In this document: piece by piece, positions 32,780 through 42,709 of the stretch
How positions within the stretch are numbered: the first letter of the stretch is position 1
Layout: each line of letters begins with the position of its first letter
DNA from: Paucisalibacillus algeriensis
Lineage (GTDB): Bacteria; Bacillota; Bacilli; Bacillales; Amphibacillaceae
Direction: 5' to 3'
Assembly: GCF_000577245.1 (NCBI RefSeq)
Contig: NZ_CBYO010000016.1
Location: 124,001 to 188,000 of the forward strand
DNA length: 64,000 bases
Notes under the pieces: generated by a model
What the model was told of the DNA's origin: nothing
What the model saw: only the letters and a program-made list of their open reading frames with translations
The model's database searches: none
Made by a program: the position numbers and the translations under genes

Positions 32780-34387
32780 ATGAGAAAAATATTTACAAAT
32801 GGTGACTTTTATACTTTTGATCCAATAAAGCCAAAGGTTGAGGCGGTTGTAGTAGAAAACGGTAGATTTATTGATAGTGGTTCTCACGAAGAAATCATGA
32901 CGTACTGGAAAGGATTAAATACAGAGGTAGTAAATCTTGAAGGGAAGACCGTTACCCCTGGTTTAGTAGATAGTCACCTCCATATGTCAGCGATTGCGAT
33001 AAATTTATTACATGTTGATGTAACAGGAATAACCTCAAAGGAAGAAATGCTATATAAAATAAAATCGAAAGCAATGACATTACTTCCTGGTGAATGGTTA
33101 CTTGGAAGAGGTTGGGATGAAAATCTATTTACGGATGGTGGAATTCCGACTATCTCCGAGTTAGATTATGTTGCTCCTCATAATCCATTATTTATCCCTA
33201 GAGTTTGTGGGCATGCTGCGCTTGTTAATCGTAAAGCTTTAGAGGTTAGTGGGTACCATACAGAAATGAGCATCCCTCAGGGGGGAGCAATTGTTGTTGA
33301 TGACATGACAAAACAGCCAACCGGACTAATACTAGAATCTGCTTCAGAGATTTTCAAACAATTTATCCCAGAATATTCCCTTGAGGATTTAAAAGGGGCA
33401 TTGAGAAAGACCATTCAGGATGCGATGCAAAAAGGATTGACTAGTGTCCATACGAATGACCCTGGCTTTTTAGGAGGCCTACATAATACATATAAGCTGT
33501 TTGATGAATTATTAAATCAAGAGCAGCTTGGACTACGTTCTAATCTATTAATCGACCATGAGTATTTGAATGATTTAAAAGAATCGGGGATGTATACAGG
33601 TTTTGGGAATGAGACATTACAAATAGGCGCAGTAAAGCTTTTTGCAGATGGTGCTTTTGGGAGAAGGACAGCGCTACTATCGGAGCCATATCATGATGAA
33701 CCTAATGAATATGGGGAGGCAATGTATTCGAATGAGGAATTATATGACATCATTCGAAAAGCGCGTGAATTATCGATGCCCATTGCAGTTCATACAATTG
33801 GAGATCAAGCATTAGAAAATGTCTTGAATCAATTAGATAAATTTCCAACGGTAGGTTATCGTGATCGATTGATTCATGTTCAAGCATTACGAAAAGAATT
33901 AATTCCAAGATTAGCAGTTCCAAGTAGAATTGCTGATATCCAGCCAAGATTTGTTGTTGGAGATTTCCCATGGGTGGAAGAGCGACTTGGCCCTGAAAGA
34001 CTTCCACTTGCCTATGCGTGGAAAACATTAATCAACTCCAATGTGATTTGTGCAGGTGGTTCTGATTCACCTGTTGAGCAGATGGATCCATTGCTTGGTA
34101 TACATGCAGCGGTAACCCGTAAGGCACCCGGAGATACCCATAAAGGATGGAATATAACAGAAAAATTAACGATGCAAGAAGCATTTAAGTTATTTACCAA
34201 AATGGGAGCATACCCTACAAATGAAGAGACAATAAAAGGAACAATTTCTCGTGGCAAGCTAGCGGATATGACGGTTTATTCGCAGAATCCTTTTGAGTTG
34301 GAGGACCCGGATGAGCTTTTAAATACTGTCATAGAAATGACGATTATAGGAGGGGATATTAAGTACATTAAAAGCACCTCGGCATAA
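32780..34387 (+). CDS. Amidohydrolase, YtcJ-like (Amidohydro_3)
   Basis: A 535-residue metal-dependent hydrolase of the amidohydrolase superfamily. The first metal motif is seen as VDSHLHMSA (HxH), with the N-terminal beta-sandwich before it and later His in AVHTIGDQA and IHVQALR, then the catalytic Asp in GGSDSPVE. The start at 32780 follows AAAGGGGAT. The family hydrolyses C-N bonds in amides, imines or cyclic compounds; the true substrate is unknown. A Na+/amino-acid symporter follows 27 bases later, so the pair may import and deamidate the same class of compound. Confidence 0.85.
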   Translation: MRKIFTNGDFYTFDPIKPKVEAVVVENGRFIDSGSHEEIMTYWKGLNTEVVNLEGKTVTPGLVDSHLHMSAIAINLLHVDVTGITSKEEMLYKIKSKAMTLLPGEWLLGRGWDENLFTDGGIPTISELDYVAPHNPLFIPRVCGHAALVNRKALEVSGYHTEMSIPQGGAIVVDDMTKQPTGLILESASEIFKQFIPEYSLEDLKGALRKTIQDAMQKGLTSVHTNDPGFLGGLHNTYKLFDELLNQEQLGLRSNLLIDHEYLNDLKESGMYTGFGNETLQIGAVKLFADGAFGRRTALLSEPYHDEPNEYGEAMYSNEELYDIIRKARELSMPIAVHTIGDQALENVLNQLDKFPTVGYRDRLIHVQALRKELIPRLAVPSRIADIQPRFVVGDFPWVEERLGPERLPLAYAWKTLINSNVICAGGSDSPVEQMDPLLGIHAAVTRKAPGDTHKGWNITEKLTMQEAFKLFTKMGAYPTNEETIKGTISRGKLADMTVYSQNPFELEDPDELLNTVIEMTIIGGDIKYIKSTSA

Positions 34388-34414
34388 CGCAATTAAATAA
34401 GGGAGGGAAAGCTT

Positions 34415-35887
34415 TTGGGGGATTTTTTAGAGAAGGTCGTTGGCTTTTTATGGGGATTACCACTTATTATTACGATTTTATTTGTAGGGGTTTATTTTAC
34501 GGTAGCTACGAAGTTTTTCCAATTCGTTCATTTACCGCATATTCTGAAGTCCACTTTTGGGAGGATATTTAAAAAACAAGATACAGACGAGAAATCGAAA
34601 GGTATCTTGTCCTCCTTTGAGGCTGTGAGTACAGCGGTTGGTGGTTCTGTAGGTGTAGGGAATATTGGCGGTGTTGCTACGGCAATTGCAGTTGGGGGAC
34701 CTGGGGCAGTATTTTGGATGTGGTTATGTGCGCTTCTAGGGATGATTATTAAAACGGTTGAGGTAACCCTATCCGTGCATTATCGGAATACGGATGAAAA
34801 TGGGGATCCATATGGTGGGCCGACCTACTATATGGAGAAGGGTCTTGGTGAGGAAAAGAATTTTAAGCTATGGATGATACCGGCTATTATATTTGGTTTT
34901 GGTATTTTTGGTACATTCTTTTTCACGCTACAAAACTATACCATTTCAGAGGCTGTTAGTTCAACATTTGGTGTTGGGATGATTCCAGCTTCGATTGGTT
35001 TAACCGTTGTCATCTATTATATTATTTATGGTGGAATTAAGCACATCGGTAAAATCGCTACGAGAATTGTACCTTTCATGGTGTTATTCTTTATAGCATC
35101 TGGTCTTTTTATTATCTTCACCAACTTAGGGGAAGTTGGGAATGCATTTGGCATGATATTCTCAGGTGCTTTTGGTGGAACTGCTGCGGTTGGTGGCTTT
35201 ACGGGCGCGGTAGTTGCTCAAGTAATTCAAATGGGAATGGCACGTTCGGTTTATAGTAATGAAGCTGGCTGGGGTACGTCACCAATGGTACATTCGACTG
35301 CAAAAGTTGATCATCCTGTAAAACAGGGGATATGGGGTGCGTTTGAGGTCTTTGTTGATACCATTATCGTTTGTTCCATTACAGCTCTTACTATTATTAT
35401 TACTGGGGTATGGTCATCAGGACTGTCTGGTGCAGAATTGACACTTACTGCTTTTGAAGTTGGAATTGGAGAAATTGGACGGTATATTATTGCAATTTCG
35501 GTAGTGTTATTTGGTGTAACCACTACAACAGGCTGGTATATTTATTACGAAATTCTATTACGACACTTGTTTAAAAAAAGCGATACAAAAATCAAACGTG
35601 CGATTTTAACCTTCTTTACGTGGTTTTATCCGGTACCGGGTATGGCAATGGTAATTTACGCTGTAAGTGTTGGAATGCCGGGTCAGGCAGTCTGGTATTT
35701 TGCAGATATTACTTCAGCAATCCCAACGTTTATTAACGTGGTTGTCATACTATTGTTGAGTAAACGTTTCTTAGTATTGTTGAAGGATTATAAAGCTCGG
35801 TATATGGGGATAGGTGAAATTAACCCGAATGTCTTTTTATTTTATGAAGACAAGAGGCCACAACCAAAGGATACGAAAGCTATGTAG
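34415..35887 (+). CDS. Alanine/glycine:cation symporter (AGCS family)
   Basis: A 490-residue symporter with about eleven helices. Family segments are plain: VGGSVGVGNIGGVATAIAVG, the GGPTYYMEKGLG motif and YSNEAGWGTSP. It should import alanine or glycine with Na+. The start is TTG at 34415 after GGGAGGG. It is cotranscribed with the amidohydrolase. Confidence 0.9.
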   Translation: MGDFLEKVVGFLWGLPLIITILFVGVYFTVATKFFQFVHLPHILKSTFGRIFKKQDTDEKSKGILSSFEAVSTAVGGSVGVGNIGGVATAIAVGGPGAVFWMWLCALLGMIIKTVEVTLSVHYRNTDENGDPYGGPTYYMEKGLGEEKNFKLWMIPAIIFGFGIFGTFFFTLQNYTISEAVSSTFGVGMIPASIGLTVVIYYIIYGGIKHIGKIATRIVPFMVLFFIASGLFIIFTNLGEVGNAFGMIFSGAFGGTAAVGGFTGAVVAQVIQMGMARSVYSNEAGWGTSPMVHSTAKVDHPVKQGIWGAFEVFVDTIIVCSITALTIIITGVWSSGLSGAELTLTAFEVGIGEIGRYIIAISVVLFGVTTTTGWYIYYEILLRHLFKKSDTKIKRAILTFFTWFYPVPGMAMVIYAVSVGMPGQAVWYFADITSAIPTFINVVVILLLSKRFLVLLKDYKARYMGIGEINPNVFLFYEDKRPQPKDTKAM

Positions 35888-35925
35888 AGGGGATATCCAA
35901 AAGAGGGGATATCCCCTCTTTTTCT
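35887..35925 (+). terminator. Terminator after the symporter gene
   Basis: GAGGGGATATCC pairs with GGATATCCCCTC, and an alternative 20-bp palindrome is nested in the right arm. TTTTTC follows. Confidence 0.85.
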
Positions 35926-36119
35926 TAATTTGTATATGAATAGTTTTTGAAAACTTGGTAGAATTCTAGAAATCTGATTTATTACCTCAGATAGAAAAAA
36001 GAACTCCTGATCTGTATTAGATAAATTATCACAAAATATATTTAATCTTGTTTATTTTTTGTTTATAGTTTATGTTAAGTATAATTACCTGGTTCTAAAT
36101 TCCTTGTGGAGGACACGTG

Positions 36120-38630
36120 ATGAAAATAATTATAAAACATGTTATAAAAAATATCTTTGAAAAAAAGCTTAGGTCAGCGATTGTTCTCTTAACAATTCTT
36201 TTATCAACACTAGTTCTATTTATAGGGCTTAGTTTAAATTCAATTATCAATGAGACGTATTCAACCATGTTACAGGGAGCCTATGGAGACGCTAACCTCA
36301 TTGTTAACAAGAATACAGATGATGGGAATCCATTCTATGAGACTAGTGAACTTGAATTAGCAGGATTAAACTCTATGAGTCGTCTAGATCTAATCCAAGT
36401 AAATGGAAAAACCAAGCTTAATGGCGACGAAAAAACTGTGTCCTTATATGGGATGGATACCAAAACTGCTAAAGAAATGGACTTAATTGATGTTATATCA
36501 GGGGAAGTAAAGCTAGGTAATGATGCCGTGATCATTAGTCAAAGAATTGCTTCAGATTATGGTCTAGCAATTGGGGATCGACTGGAAATAACTCGTGGCA
36601 AAGATACATATGATTTCAATATTGGAGGAATAAGTAAACCGGATGGCTTATTTTATTCGGAAAAGGGAGACGTACTCCTTATCACCGACTCACTGAGAAT
36701 AAATGATATATATGGAACGTCAAATATGGTTGCTAGTACACTATTACAAGTTCCGACTGAAGAGATAGATTCTACTATTGCCAGTCTAAGGGAAATAAAT
36801 GATAATTTTGTAGTTCAAAAGACCAATGCAGCAGATTCAATCCTACGTGATGAGCAAACCTTTCAAATGGTTATGATGTTATCCATCATTATTATTGTGT
36901 TAATAAGTGCATATGTTATCTCATCCCTAACAAAATTAATCATTACGGAACGATTGCCGGTCATGGGTACATTTCGGAGTGTCGGTGCTCATAAGGGCAT
37001 GATGAATCGCGTTCTTTTCTTAGAATTCTTTGTATATGGTGTTATAGGATCTGTATTAGGAATTGTACTAGCTGTTATTTTACTTCCATATGCAGCAGAT
37101 GTTTTTAATGAATATAAGGAATATGGAGTGGAAACCATTGTTACATATAATGCAGTATACTTGTTTACTGCACTTTTGTTCGGCATGATATTCCCGGCTT
37201 TAATCAGCTTCTTTCGGATTCTAAAAGCAAACAGTAAACCGTTAAAAGAAGTGCTTTTCGACACATCGTTTACACCAGAAAAGCGTTCAAAATGGGGATT
37301 GATTTTAGGGATTCTGTTATTGGCATTGGCCTTTTTGATATACTTTGTAAACAGATATGATGATATACTACTTGCGATTCTATCCTTACTACTCTTATTT
37401 GTTTCCATTGTGATGCTAATGCCTACTTTATTAAATGGAATTTCCCGTTTCATACTTGTATTACTCGGAAAAAGCACTGCCGGAGAGTTTAAGATTGGGA
37501 TAAAAAACATTGCTGGTAATAAGATTGTTGCAAATAATGTAAGCATGATAATGGTCGTGTTTTTACTATTATTAATGGTAGGTATTTCTAGTGCCGGAAT
37601 AGACCGGTACGTTACCAATACATTGGAAAAGGATTTTGATGTAACGCTATCGTTACCGGATAATAATCTAGCCATCGCAGATGAAATTAAGGAAATGGAC
37701 GGAGTATCAGAAAGCTACAAGCAAACAATAAGTCTGGGAATATCAAGTTTGGACGGTGTTCAAACTTCAATTGTAATCCAAGGGGTTAACGATTTTACTG
37801 TGATGGATGATTTTTATGAGGGAATTAAGTATTTGGATATCGATAAGGACAAATTAATAAATCTTGAAAATGCAATTATTCTAGATGAATATATGACGAA
37901 AAAGTATGGCCTTTCCATAGGGGACATCATTGAAATTCAACCGGTAGATTTAAATGATGAACCAATTGAACATTCTAAACCGATGGAAATGGTAGTTTCG
38001 GGAACGATGGATAGTTCGGGCTTTTCATCTAGTCGCAACTCTGCTTTAATTTCAATGCCTTTCTTTGAAACGTATTTTGCTGGTATTTTTCATGAACTGG
38101 TTCTGAGAGTGAAAGATGGATACACGGCAGAAGAATTAAAGGAGAGTATAACCGATTCTTACATCAATCATGATTTAGAGGTTATTACTTTTGATGAGAT
38201 GCTTGGCTCACAAAAAGCCACGATTGATACATTAATTGATGGAATTACGATGATTATTGGTTTAGGTATGATAGTAGGTGTTTTAGGAATCTCCAATAAT
38301 TTAATGGTTTCCTTTAATCAGCGTAAAAAGGAATATGCAATTCTTTACTCCGTATGTATGAGTAAGGGACAAATTGTGAAAATGCTTCTATCCGAAATGC
38401 TTACCACCTTCCTTGCAGTAGTAATTATTGGTCTGTTTGGTGGATTCGCGTTAAATATCCTGTTAACAAAGCTACTTTATGCAATAGGAATGCAAACAGA
38501 ATTCGATTTCACCTTTGGCCTTTTTGGTTTGTTAAGCCTGATTGTTGTCATCTTGCTAAGCTTATCGAGCTTGTCACTAGTACGTAAAGTATTCAAACTA
38601 AATATTATGAAGGAATTGCGTTATGAATAG
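36120..38630 (+). CDS. ABC transporter permease, FtsX/MacB type
   Basis: An 836-residue membrane protein made of two FtsX units: an N-terminal helix, a large extracytoplasmic MacB-like domain, three helices (about 260-370), then a second copy of the same layout ending with helices around 720-830. Proteins of this class transmit ATPase motion to the outside (peptide or lipid export, antimicrobial-peptide resistance) rather than form a simple channel. GTG at 36117 and ATG at 36120 are adjacent; ATG sits at better spacing (seven bases) from GGAGG. Paired with the ATPase gene 14 bases downstream. No two-component system is adjacent. Confidence 0.87.
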   Translation: MKIIIKHVIKNIFEKKLRSAIVLLTILLSTLVLFIGLSLNSIINETYSTMLQGAYGDANLIVNKNTDDGNPFYETSELELAGLNSMSRLDLIQVNGKTKLNGDEKTVSLYGMDTKTAKEMDLIDVISGEVKLGNDAVIISQRIASDYGLAIGDRLEITRGKDTYDFNIGGISKPDGLFYSEKGDVLLITDSLRINDIYGTSNMVASTLLQVPTEEIDSTIASLREINDNFVVQKTNAADSILRDEQTFQMVMMLSIIIIVLISAYVISSLTKLIITERLPVMGTFRSVGAHKGMMNRVLFLEFFVYGVIGSVLGIVLAVILLPYAADVFNEYKEYGVETIVTYNAVYLFTALLFGMIFPALISFFRILKANSKPLKEVLFDTSFTPEKRSKWGLILGILLLALAFLIYFVNRYDDILLAILSLLLLFVSIVMLMPTLLNGISRFILVLLGKSTAGEFKIGIKNIAGNKIVANNVSMIMVVFLLLLMVGISSAGIDRYVTNTLEKDFDVTLSLPDNNLAIADEIKEMDGVSESYKQTISLGISSLDGVQTSIVIQGVNDFTVMDDFYEGIKYLDIDKDKLINLENAIILDEYMTKKYGLSIGDIIEIQPVDLNDEPIEHSKPMEMVVSGTMDSSGFSSSRNSALISMPFFETYFAGIFHELVLRVKDGYTAEELKESITDSYINHDLEVITFDEMLGSQKATIDTLIDGITMIIGLGMIVGVLGISNNLMVSFNQRKKEYAILYSVCMSKGQIVKMLLSEMLTTFLAVVIIGLFGGFALNILLTKLLYAIGMQTEFDFTFGLFGLLSLIVVILLSLSSLSLVRKVFKLNIMKELRYE

Positions 38631-38644
38631 GGAGGCATGTTGAA

Positions 38645-39331
38645 ATGGCGAGTATGATTTGGACAGAGAAGCTTTGTAAGAGTTTTAAGGTGGGTGGGAA
38701 TGATATTCCCGTTATTAAAGATGTTGAGATAACTATTGAAACAGGAGATTTTGTTTCCATTATGGGGCCATCAGGCTCTGGAAAAAGCACGTTGCTATAT
38801 TTACTAGGTGGTATTGATGAACCAACTTCAGGACGGGTATTTATTCAGGAAAAAGATATTAATCAGATGAAGGATAAAGAAAAGAGTAAATTACGAAGGA
38901 AATCCATGGGCTTTGTTTTTCAATTTTATAACTTGGTCCAAAACCTTACAGTAGAAGAGAATATTTTGCTCCCTGTAACAATGGATAAGAAGAAGACTGT
39001 AGATTATAAAGAACAGCTGGATGAAATTTTAGAAATAGTTGGATTGTCTGCACGGAGAAAGTACACGCCAAGAGAGTTATCGGGTGGGCAACAACAACGA
39101 GTGGCAATAGCAAGAGCACTAATCCTAAATCCTGCATTAATATTAGCGGATGAACCAATTGGGAACTTAGATAGTAAGACAGGAACAGAAATTATGGAGC
39201 TTTTCCATCGAATCAATAAGGAAAAGGGCATTACGATTGTTCAAGTGACACATTCGGAAGAAGCGGCTGAGTATGGGAATCGGTTAATTCGAATGAAGGA
39301 TGGCATGGTCCTGGAGCCGGTTAAAGTTTAG
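38645..39331 (+). CDS. ABC transporter ATP-binding protein (MacB/LolD type)
   Basis: A 228-residue ATPase that powers the FtsX-type permease encoded just upstream. Walker [10 protein letters not shown], the signature [14 protein letters not shown] and Walker B LILADEP are complete, followed by the D-loop GNLD. GGGAGG precedes the ATG. The substrate depends on the partner and is unknown. Confidence 0.92.
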   Translation: MASMIWTEKLCKSFKVGGNDIPVIKDVEITIETGDFVSIMGPSGSGKSTLLYLLGGIDEPTSGRVFIQEKDINQMKDKEKSKLRRKSMGFVFQFYNLVQNLTVEENILLPVTMDKKKTVDYKEQLDEILEIVGLSARRKYTPRELSGGQQQRVAIARALILNPALILADEPIGNLDSKTGTEIMELFHRINKEKGITIVQVTHSEEAAEYGNRLIRMKDGMVLEPVKV

Positions 39332-39347
39332 TGGAAAGTGTGTAATT

Positions 39348-39384
39348 AGGAAGTGGGACAATTGTTGATCCACTTCCTTTTTAT
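39348..39384 (+). terminator. Terminator of the ABC exporter operon
   Basis: AGGAAGTGG pairs with CCACTTCCT around a 13-base loop, followed by TTTTTATTTT. Confidence 0.8.
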
Positions 39385-39538
39385 TTTGACCTCTGGCTAC
39401 GGTTCTCGTTGGTTGACTCCATCATACTTTTCCCATAAGATTTGAACATAGAAAAGTGATTGAAATAACAGATTATTGGGTATAGAAAAAACAAATATAT
39501 TGCATATGCTAGTAGTAGAAAGGGGTATCAGGGACACC

Positions 39539-40678
39539 ATGGGAACAACATACGTTAAGCTTAGGCCATTATTAACAGATATTTTTAACCACTTACATGC
39601 AAATCCAGAAATAAGCTGGAAGGAATATAAAACAACGGAATATATTAAAGGATTGCTCGAAGAAAAAGAATGTACGATTAAAACGTTCGAGGATACACCG
39701 GGTTTAGTCGTTGAAATTGGGAGTGGAAAACCAATTGTTGCACTGCGGGCAGATATTGATGCATTATGGCAAGAAGTGAATGGGGAATTTACAGCCAATC
39801 ATTCTTGTGGCCATGATGCCCATATGACCATTGTTCTTGGTGTTTTATTCACATTACTTGAGGATGGAATTCCGAATCAAGGTACATTTCGTTTTATTTT
39901 CCAACCTGGTGAGGAAAAAGGTGATGGAGCACTCACACTTGTCGATAAAGGCGTAGTGGATCAGGTGGACTATCTTTATGGACTTCATTTGCGCCCTATA
40001 CAAGAATTACGCAATGGCCAATTTTCACCCGCAATACGACATGGAGCTTCTTGGTCAGTTGATGGTGTAATTACTGGAGAAGATGCTCATGGAGCAAGAC
40101 CTCATTTGAATGCAAATGCAATTCAGATTGGCAGTGAATTTTTCCAGCATTTGAATAATATTTATCTGGATCCTATGATTCCCCATTCCGTGAAAATGAC
40201 TAGCTTCCATGCTGGTGGGGAGAGTACCAATATCATTCCAGGTAATGCTACATTTTCGGTAGATATGCGTGCACAAACGAATGAAGCAATGGAAGAATTG
40301 ATGGGAAAAGTGGAGCGTATTGCTAAGATGCTTTCAGATTATCATCAAGTAGACATTGAACTTTCCATTAGTTCAAGTGTAGCTGCTGCAGTTATCAATG
40401 AGGAAGCAAGCAAGATTATGGAAACGGCTATTATCGATACGGTTGGAGCAGAACATTTAGTACCAATGATTACAACAACTGGTGGGGATGATTTTCACTT
40501 TTATACGATTAAAAGACCTAACCTAAAAGCAACTATGCTTGCAGTTGGCTGTGATCTGGAGCCGGGATTACATCATCCGAATATGGTTTTTAATCATGAA
40601 GCAATAGAGCCAAGTGTGGAAATCATAGTAAAGGCGATGTTGAAAACAGTTGAAAACTACCAGATTAGAGGGGATTGA
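39539..40678 (+). CDS. M20 peptidase/amidohydrolase, probable N-succinyl-L-amino acid desuccinylase
   Basis: A 379-residue zinc amidohydrolase of the M20D (hippurate hydrolase-like) group. Metal-binding segments are seen as RADIDAL, SCGHDAHM and FQPGEEKGDGA. The start at 39539 is chosen because the protein begins normally there (MGTTYVKLRPLL); a TTG at 39476 lacks a ribosome site. Two genes follow, an acetyltransferase-fold enzyme starting right after its stop codon and an N-succinylamino-acid racemase-type enolase. In Geobacillus this trio converts D-amino acids to L-amino acids, and the M20 member removes succinate in the last step. The specific role is inferred from that context. Confidence 0.78.
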   Translation: MGTTYVKLRPLLTDIFNHLHANPEISWKEYKTTEYIKGLLEEKECTIKTFEDTPGLVVEIGSGKPIVALRADIDALWQEVNGEFTANHSCGHDAHMTIVLGVLFTLLEDGIPNQGTFRFIFQPGEEKGDGALTLVDKGVVDQVDYLYGLHLRPIQELRNGQFSPAIRHGASWSVDGVITGEDAHGARPHLNANAIQIGSEFFQHLNNIYLDPMIPHSVKMTSFHAGGESTNIIPGNATFSVDMRAQTNEAMEELMGKVERIAKMLSDYHQVDIELSISSSVAAAVINEEASKIMETAIIDTVGAEHLVPMITTTGGDDFHFYTIKRPNLKATMLAVGCDLEPGLHHPNMVFNHEAIEPSVEIIVKAMLKTVENYQIRGD

Positions 40679-41452
40679 ATGGGAATAGAGATTAGAGAAA
40701 TTACAACTTTAGTTGAACTAGAGGAAATGCAAAAAGTGGAGCATGCTATTTGGGGGGATATGCCGACACCGATCCATCAAACGTACACCGCCTATTATAA
40801 TGGTGGTGTCATGATTGGTGCTTTTCTTGATGGAAGGATGATTGGTTTCCAGTACAGTTTTCCTGGTTTTAATGGAAAAAACCCTTATCTAGTTTCACAT
40901 ACCTTAGGAGTGTTACCAGAATATCGAAAATTAGGTCTTGGTGGTAAGATAAAGTTAAAGCAAGCTGAAGTGGCAGGAAATAAGGGTTATGACATGATGA
41001 TTTGGACATTTGACCCTCTTGAAAGTGTGAACGCTTATTTAAACTTACATAAATTAGGCGGAGTGGTTACTACTTATAAGGAAAATCATTATGGTGAATT
41101 GGATGATGGATTGAATAGTGGGCTTGCAACCGATCGTTTCCAAGTGGAATGGTATTTCCGGAAAGAACAGGAACGGAAAGCAATTGTATTTGAAACATCG
41201 AGGGTTATCCTGGAAATGGATGAGGATGAAAAGCCTAAACGGTCAAGCGTTGATTTTCAAAAGGATGGCAAGTCTTGGTTTGTTGCTATTCCAGACAATA
41301 TTCAGGAAATAAAGCAACGTGACATTGATTTGGCAATAGAATGGCGCATGGCGACAAGGGACATATTCAAAATGTTAATTGCAAATGGATATCAAGGTAG
41401 AGATGTCATTCGAGGTAATGGTGTAAGTTATTACTGTTTTTGCAGTTCATAA
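40679..41452 (+). CDS. GNAT acyltransferase, probable succinyl-CoA:D-amino acid N-succinyltransferase
   Basis: A 257-residue GNAT-fold protein. The acyl-CoA-binding stretch is HTLGVLPEYRKLGLGGKIK (RxxGxG/A-like). The ATG follows the TGA of the previous gene with no gap, so translation is coupled. The N-terminal sequence and the pairing with an NSAR-type enolase match the GNAT enzyme of the Geobacillus pathway, which succinylates D-amino acids before racemisation. The succinyl specificity is not shown by sequence alone. Confidence 0.78.
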   Translation: MGIEIREITTLVELEEMQKVEHAIWGDMPTPIHQTYTAYYNGGVMIGAFLDGRMIGFQYSFPGFNGKNPYLVSHTLGVLPEYRKLGLGGKIKLKQAEVAGNKGYDMMIWTFDPLESVNAYLNLHKLGGVVTTYKENHYGELDDGLNSGLATDRFQVEWYFRKEQERKAIVFETSRVILEMDEDEKPKRSSVDFQKDGKSWFVAIPDNIQEIKQRDIDLAIEWRMATRDIFKMLIANGYQGRDVIRGNGVSYYCFCSS

Positions 41453-41468
41453 GGAAGAAGGGGTATAA

Positions 41469-42584
41469 ATGGCAATACCATTAAAGAAGATTATTTTACA
41501 TCGACTTAAGATGCGAATGATTTTTCCGTTCACTACGAGTTTTGGAACCATGCAAGACAAAGAGTTCTTCATTGTAGAGGCAGTAGATGCAAATGGGAAC
41601 CGCGGCTTTGGAGAGAGTGTTTCGTTCCCAATTCCTTGGTATACGGAAGAGACAGTAAAGTCCAATAAAATTATGATAGAAGACTTTTTAATTCCTATAT
41701 TACGTGAAAGTCCAATCGAACATCCGGATGAAGTTTCCCCGCTTTTTGGTAGATTGCGTGGAAATAATATGGCTAAGGCAGCCATTGAGGGTGCTGTATG
41801 GGATCTTTATGCGAAGCGGCAGGGAGTATCACTTGCTAAGGCGCTTGGAGGAGAGAAAACAGAAATTGATGTAGGAATTAGTATAGGTATTCAGCCAACA
41901 ATAAATGATTTGTTGATGAAAATTGAGGGATTTTTGGAGCAAGGATATAAACGAATAAAGTTAAAGATAAAGCCTGGACATGATGTGGACATGCTTCGTC
42001 AAGTGCGAGCTGCATTCCCAGATACGCAGATTATGGCTGATGCCAATTCCGCCTATACCTTACATGATATTGAATTGTTAAAGCAACTAGATGATTTAGA
42101 TTTAATGATGATTGAACAACCATTGCAACATAATGATATTATTGATCATGCAAAGCTGCAAAAAGAAATTAAGACTCCAATTTGTTTAGATGAAAGTATT
42201 TATTCTTTGTATGATGCCCAAAAGGCAATTGAACTTGGTAGCTGTAATATCATCAATATTAAAGTTGGTCGTGTTGGAGGATTGTCTGAATCTGTTAAAA
42301 TCCATGATTATTGTAAAGCGCACGGTATACCTGTTTGGTGTGGTGGCATGTTAGAAGCTGGAGTAGGGCGGGCCCATAATGTCGCCATTACAACGCTTTC
42401 CAATTTTGTTTTACCTGGAGACACTGCGGGTTCTTCTCGTTATTGGGAGAAGGATATTATTAAACCAGAAGTTGTAGTAGAAAATGGTATTATTAACGTC
42501 CCAACAGACCCAGGAATTGGTTACGATATCGATGAAGAAGCATTAGAAGAATTTCGATTTGAGAAAGTTGAATACGATATGTGA
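41469..42584 (+). CDS. N-succinylamino acid racemase / o-succinylbenzoate synthase family
   Basis: A 371-residue enolase-superfamily enzyme. The catalytic lysine pair (KLKIK near 163 and NIKVGRVGG near 263) and three metal ligands (D in ADANSAY, E in IEQPL, D in CLDESI) are present. OSBS and NSAR enzymes cannot be told apart by these residues, but no menaquinone genes lie nearby while a GNAT and an M20 gene do. That context favours racemisation of N-succinyl amino acids. Last gene of a three-gene operon. Confidence 0.85.
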   Translation: MAIPLKKIILHRLKMRMIFPFTTSFGTMQDKEFFIVEAVDANGNRGFGESVSFPIPWYTEETVKSNKIMIEDFLIPILRESPIEHPDEVSPLFGRLRGNNMAKAAIEGAVWDLYAKRQGVSLAKALGGEKTEIDVGISIGIQPTINDLLMKIEGFLEQGYKRIKLKIKPGHDVDMLRQVRAAFPDTQIMADANSAYTLHDIELLKQLDDLDLMMIEQPLQHNDIIDHAKLQKEIKTPICLDESIYSLYDAQKAIELGSCNIINIKVGRVGGLSESVKIHDYCKAHGIPVWCGGMLEAGVGRAHNVAITTLSNFVLPGDTAGSSRYWEKDIIKPEVVVENGIINVPTDPGIGYDIDEEALEEFRFEKVEYDM

Positions 42585-42627
42585 GGAAAATCCCTCTGTA
42601 CGGGCATAAACAGAGGGATTTTCCTAT
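42584..42627 (+). terminator. Terminator of the D/L-amino acid operon
   Basis: A perfect 16-bp stem (42584-42599 with 42610-42625) starts at the last base of the racemase stop codon. Confidence 0.85.
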
Positions 42628-42709
42628 TGTCAAAAGAAAAAAAGTGCACCAGAATCCATAGATCCAGGTGCCAGCTATATTAAAGGGAGGGTCTAACTAA
42701 CAATCTAAC

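Noticed and set aside
36989-37675. A 228-codon minus-strand frame inside the ABC permease
   Set aside because: It lies wholly opposite a well-supported FtsX-type gene and shows no domain or ribosome site.
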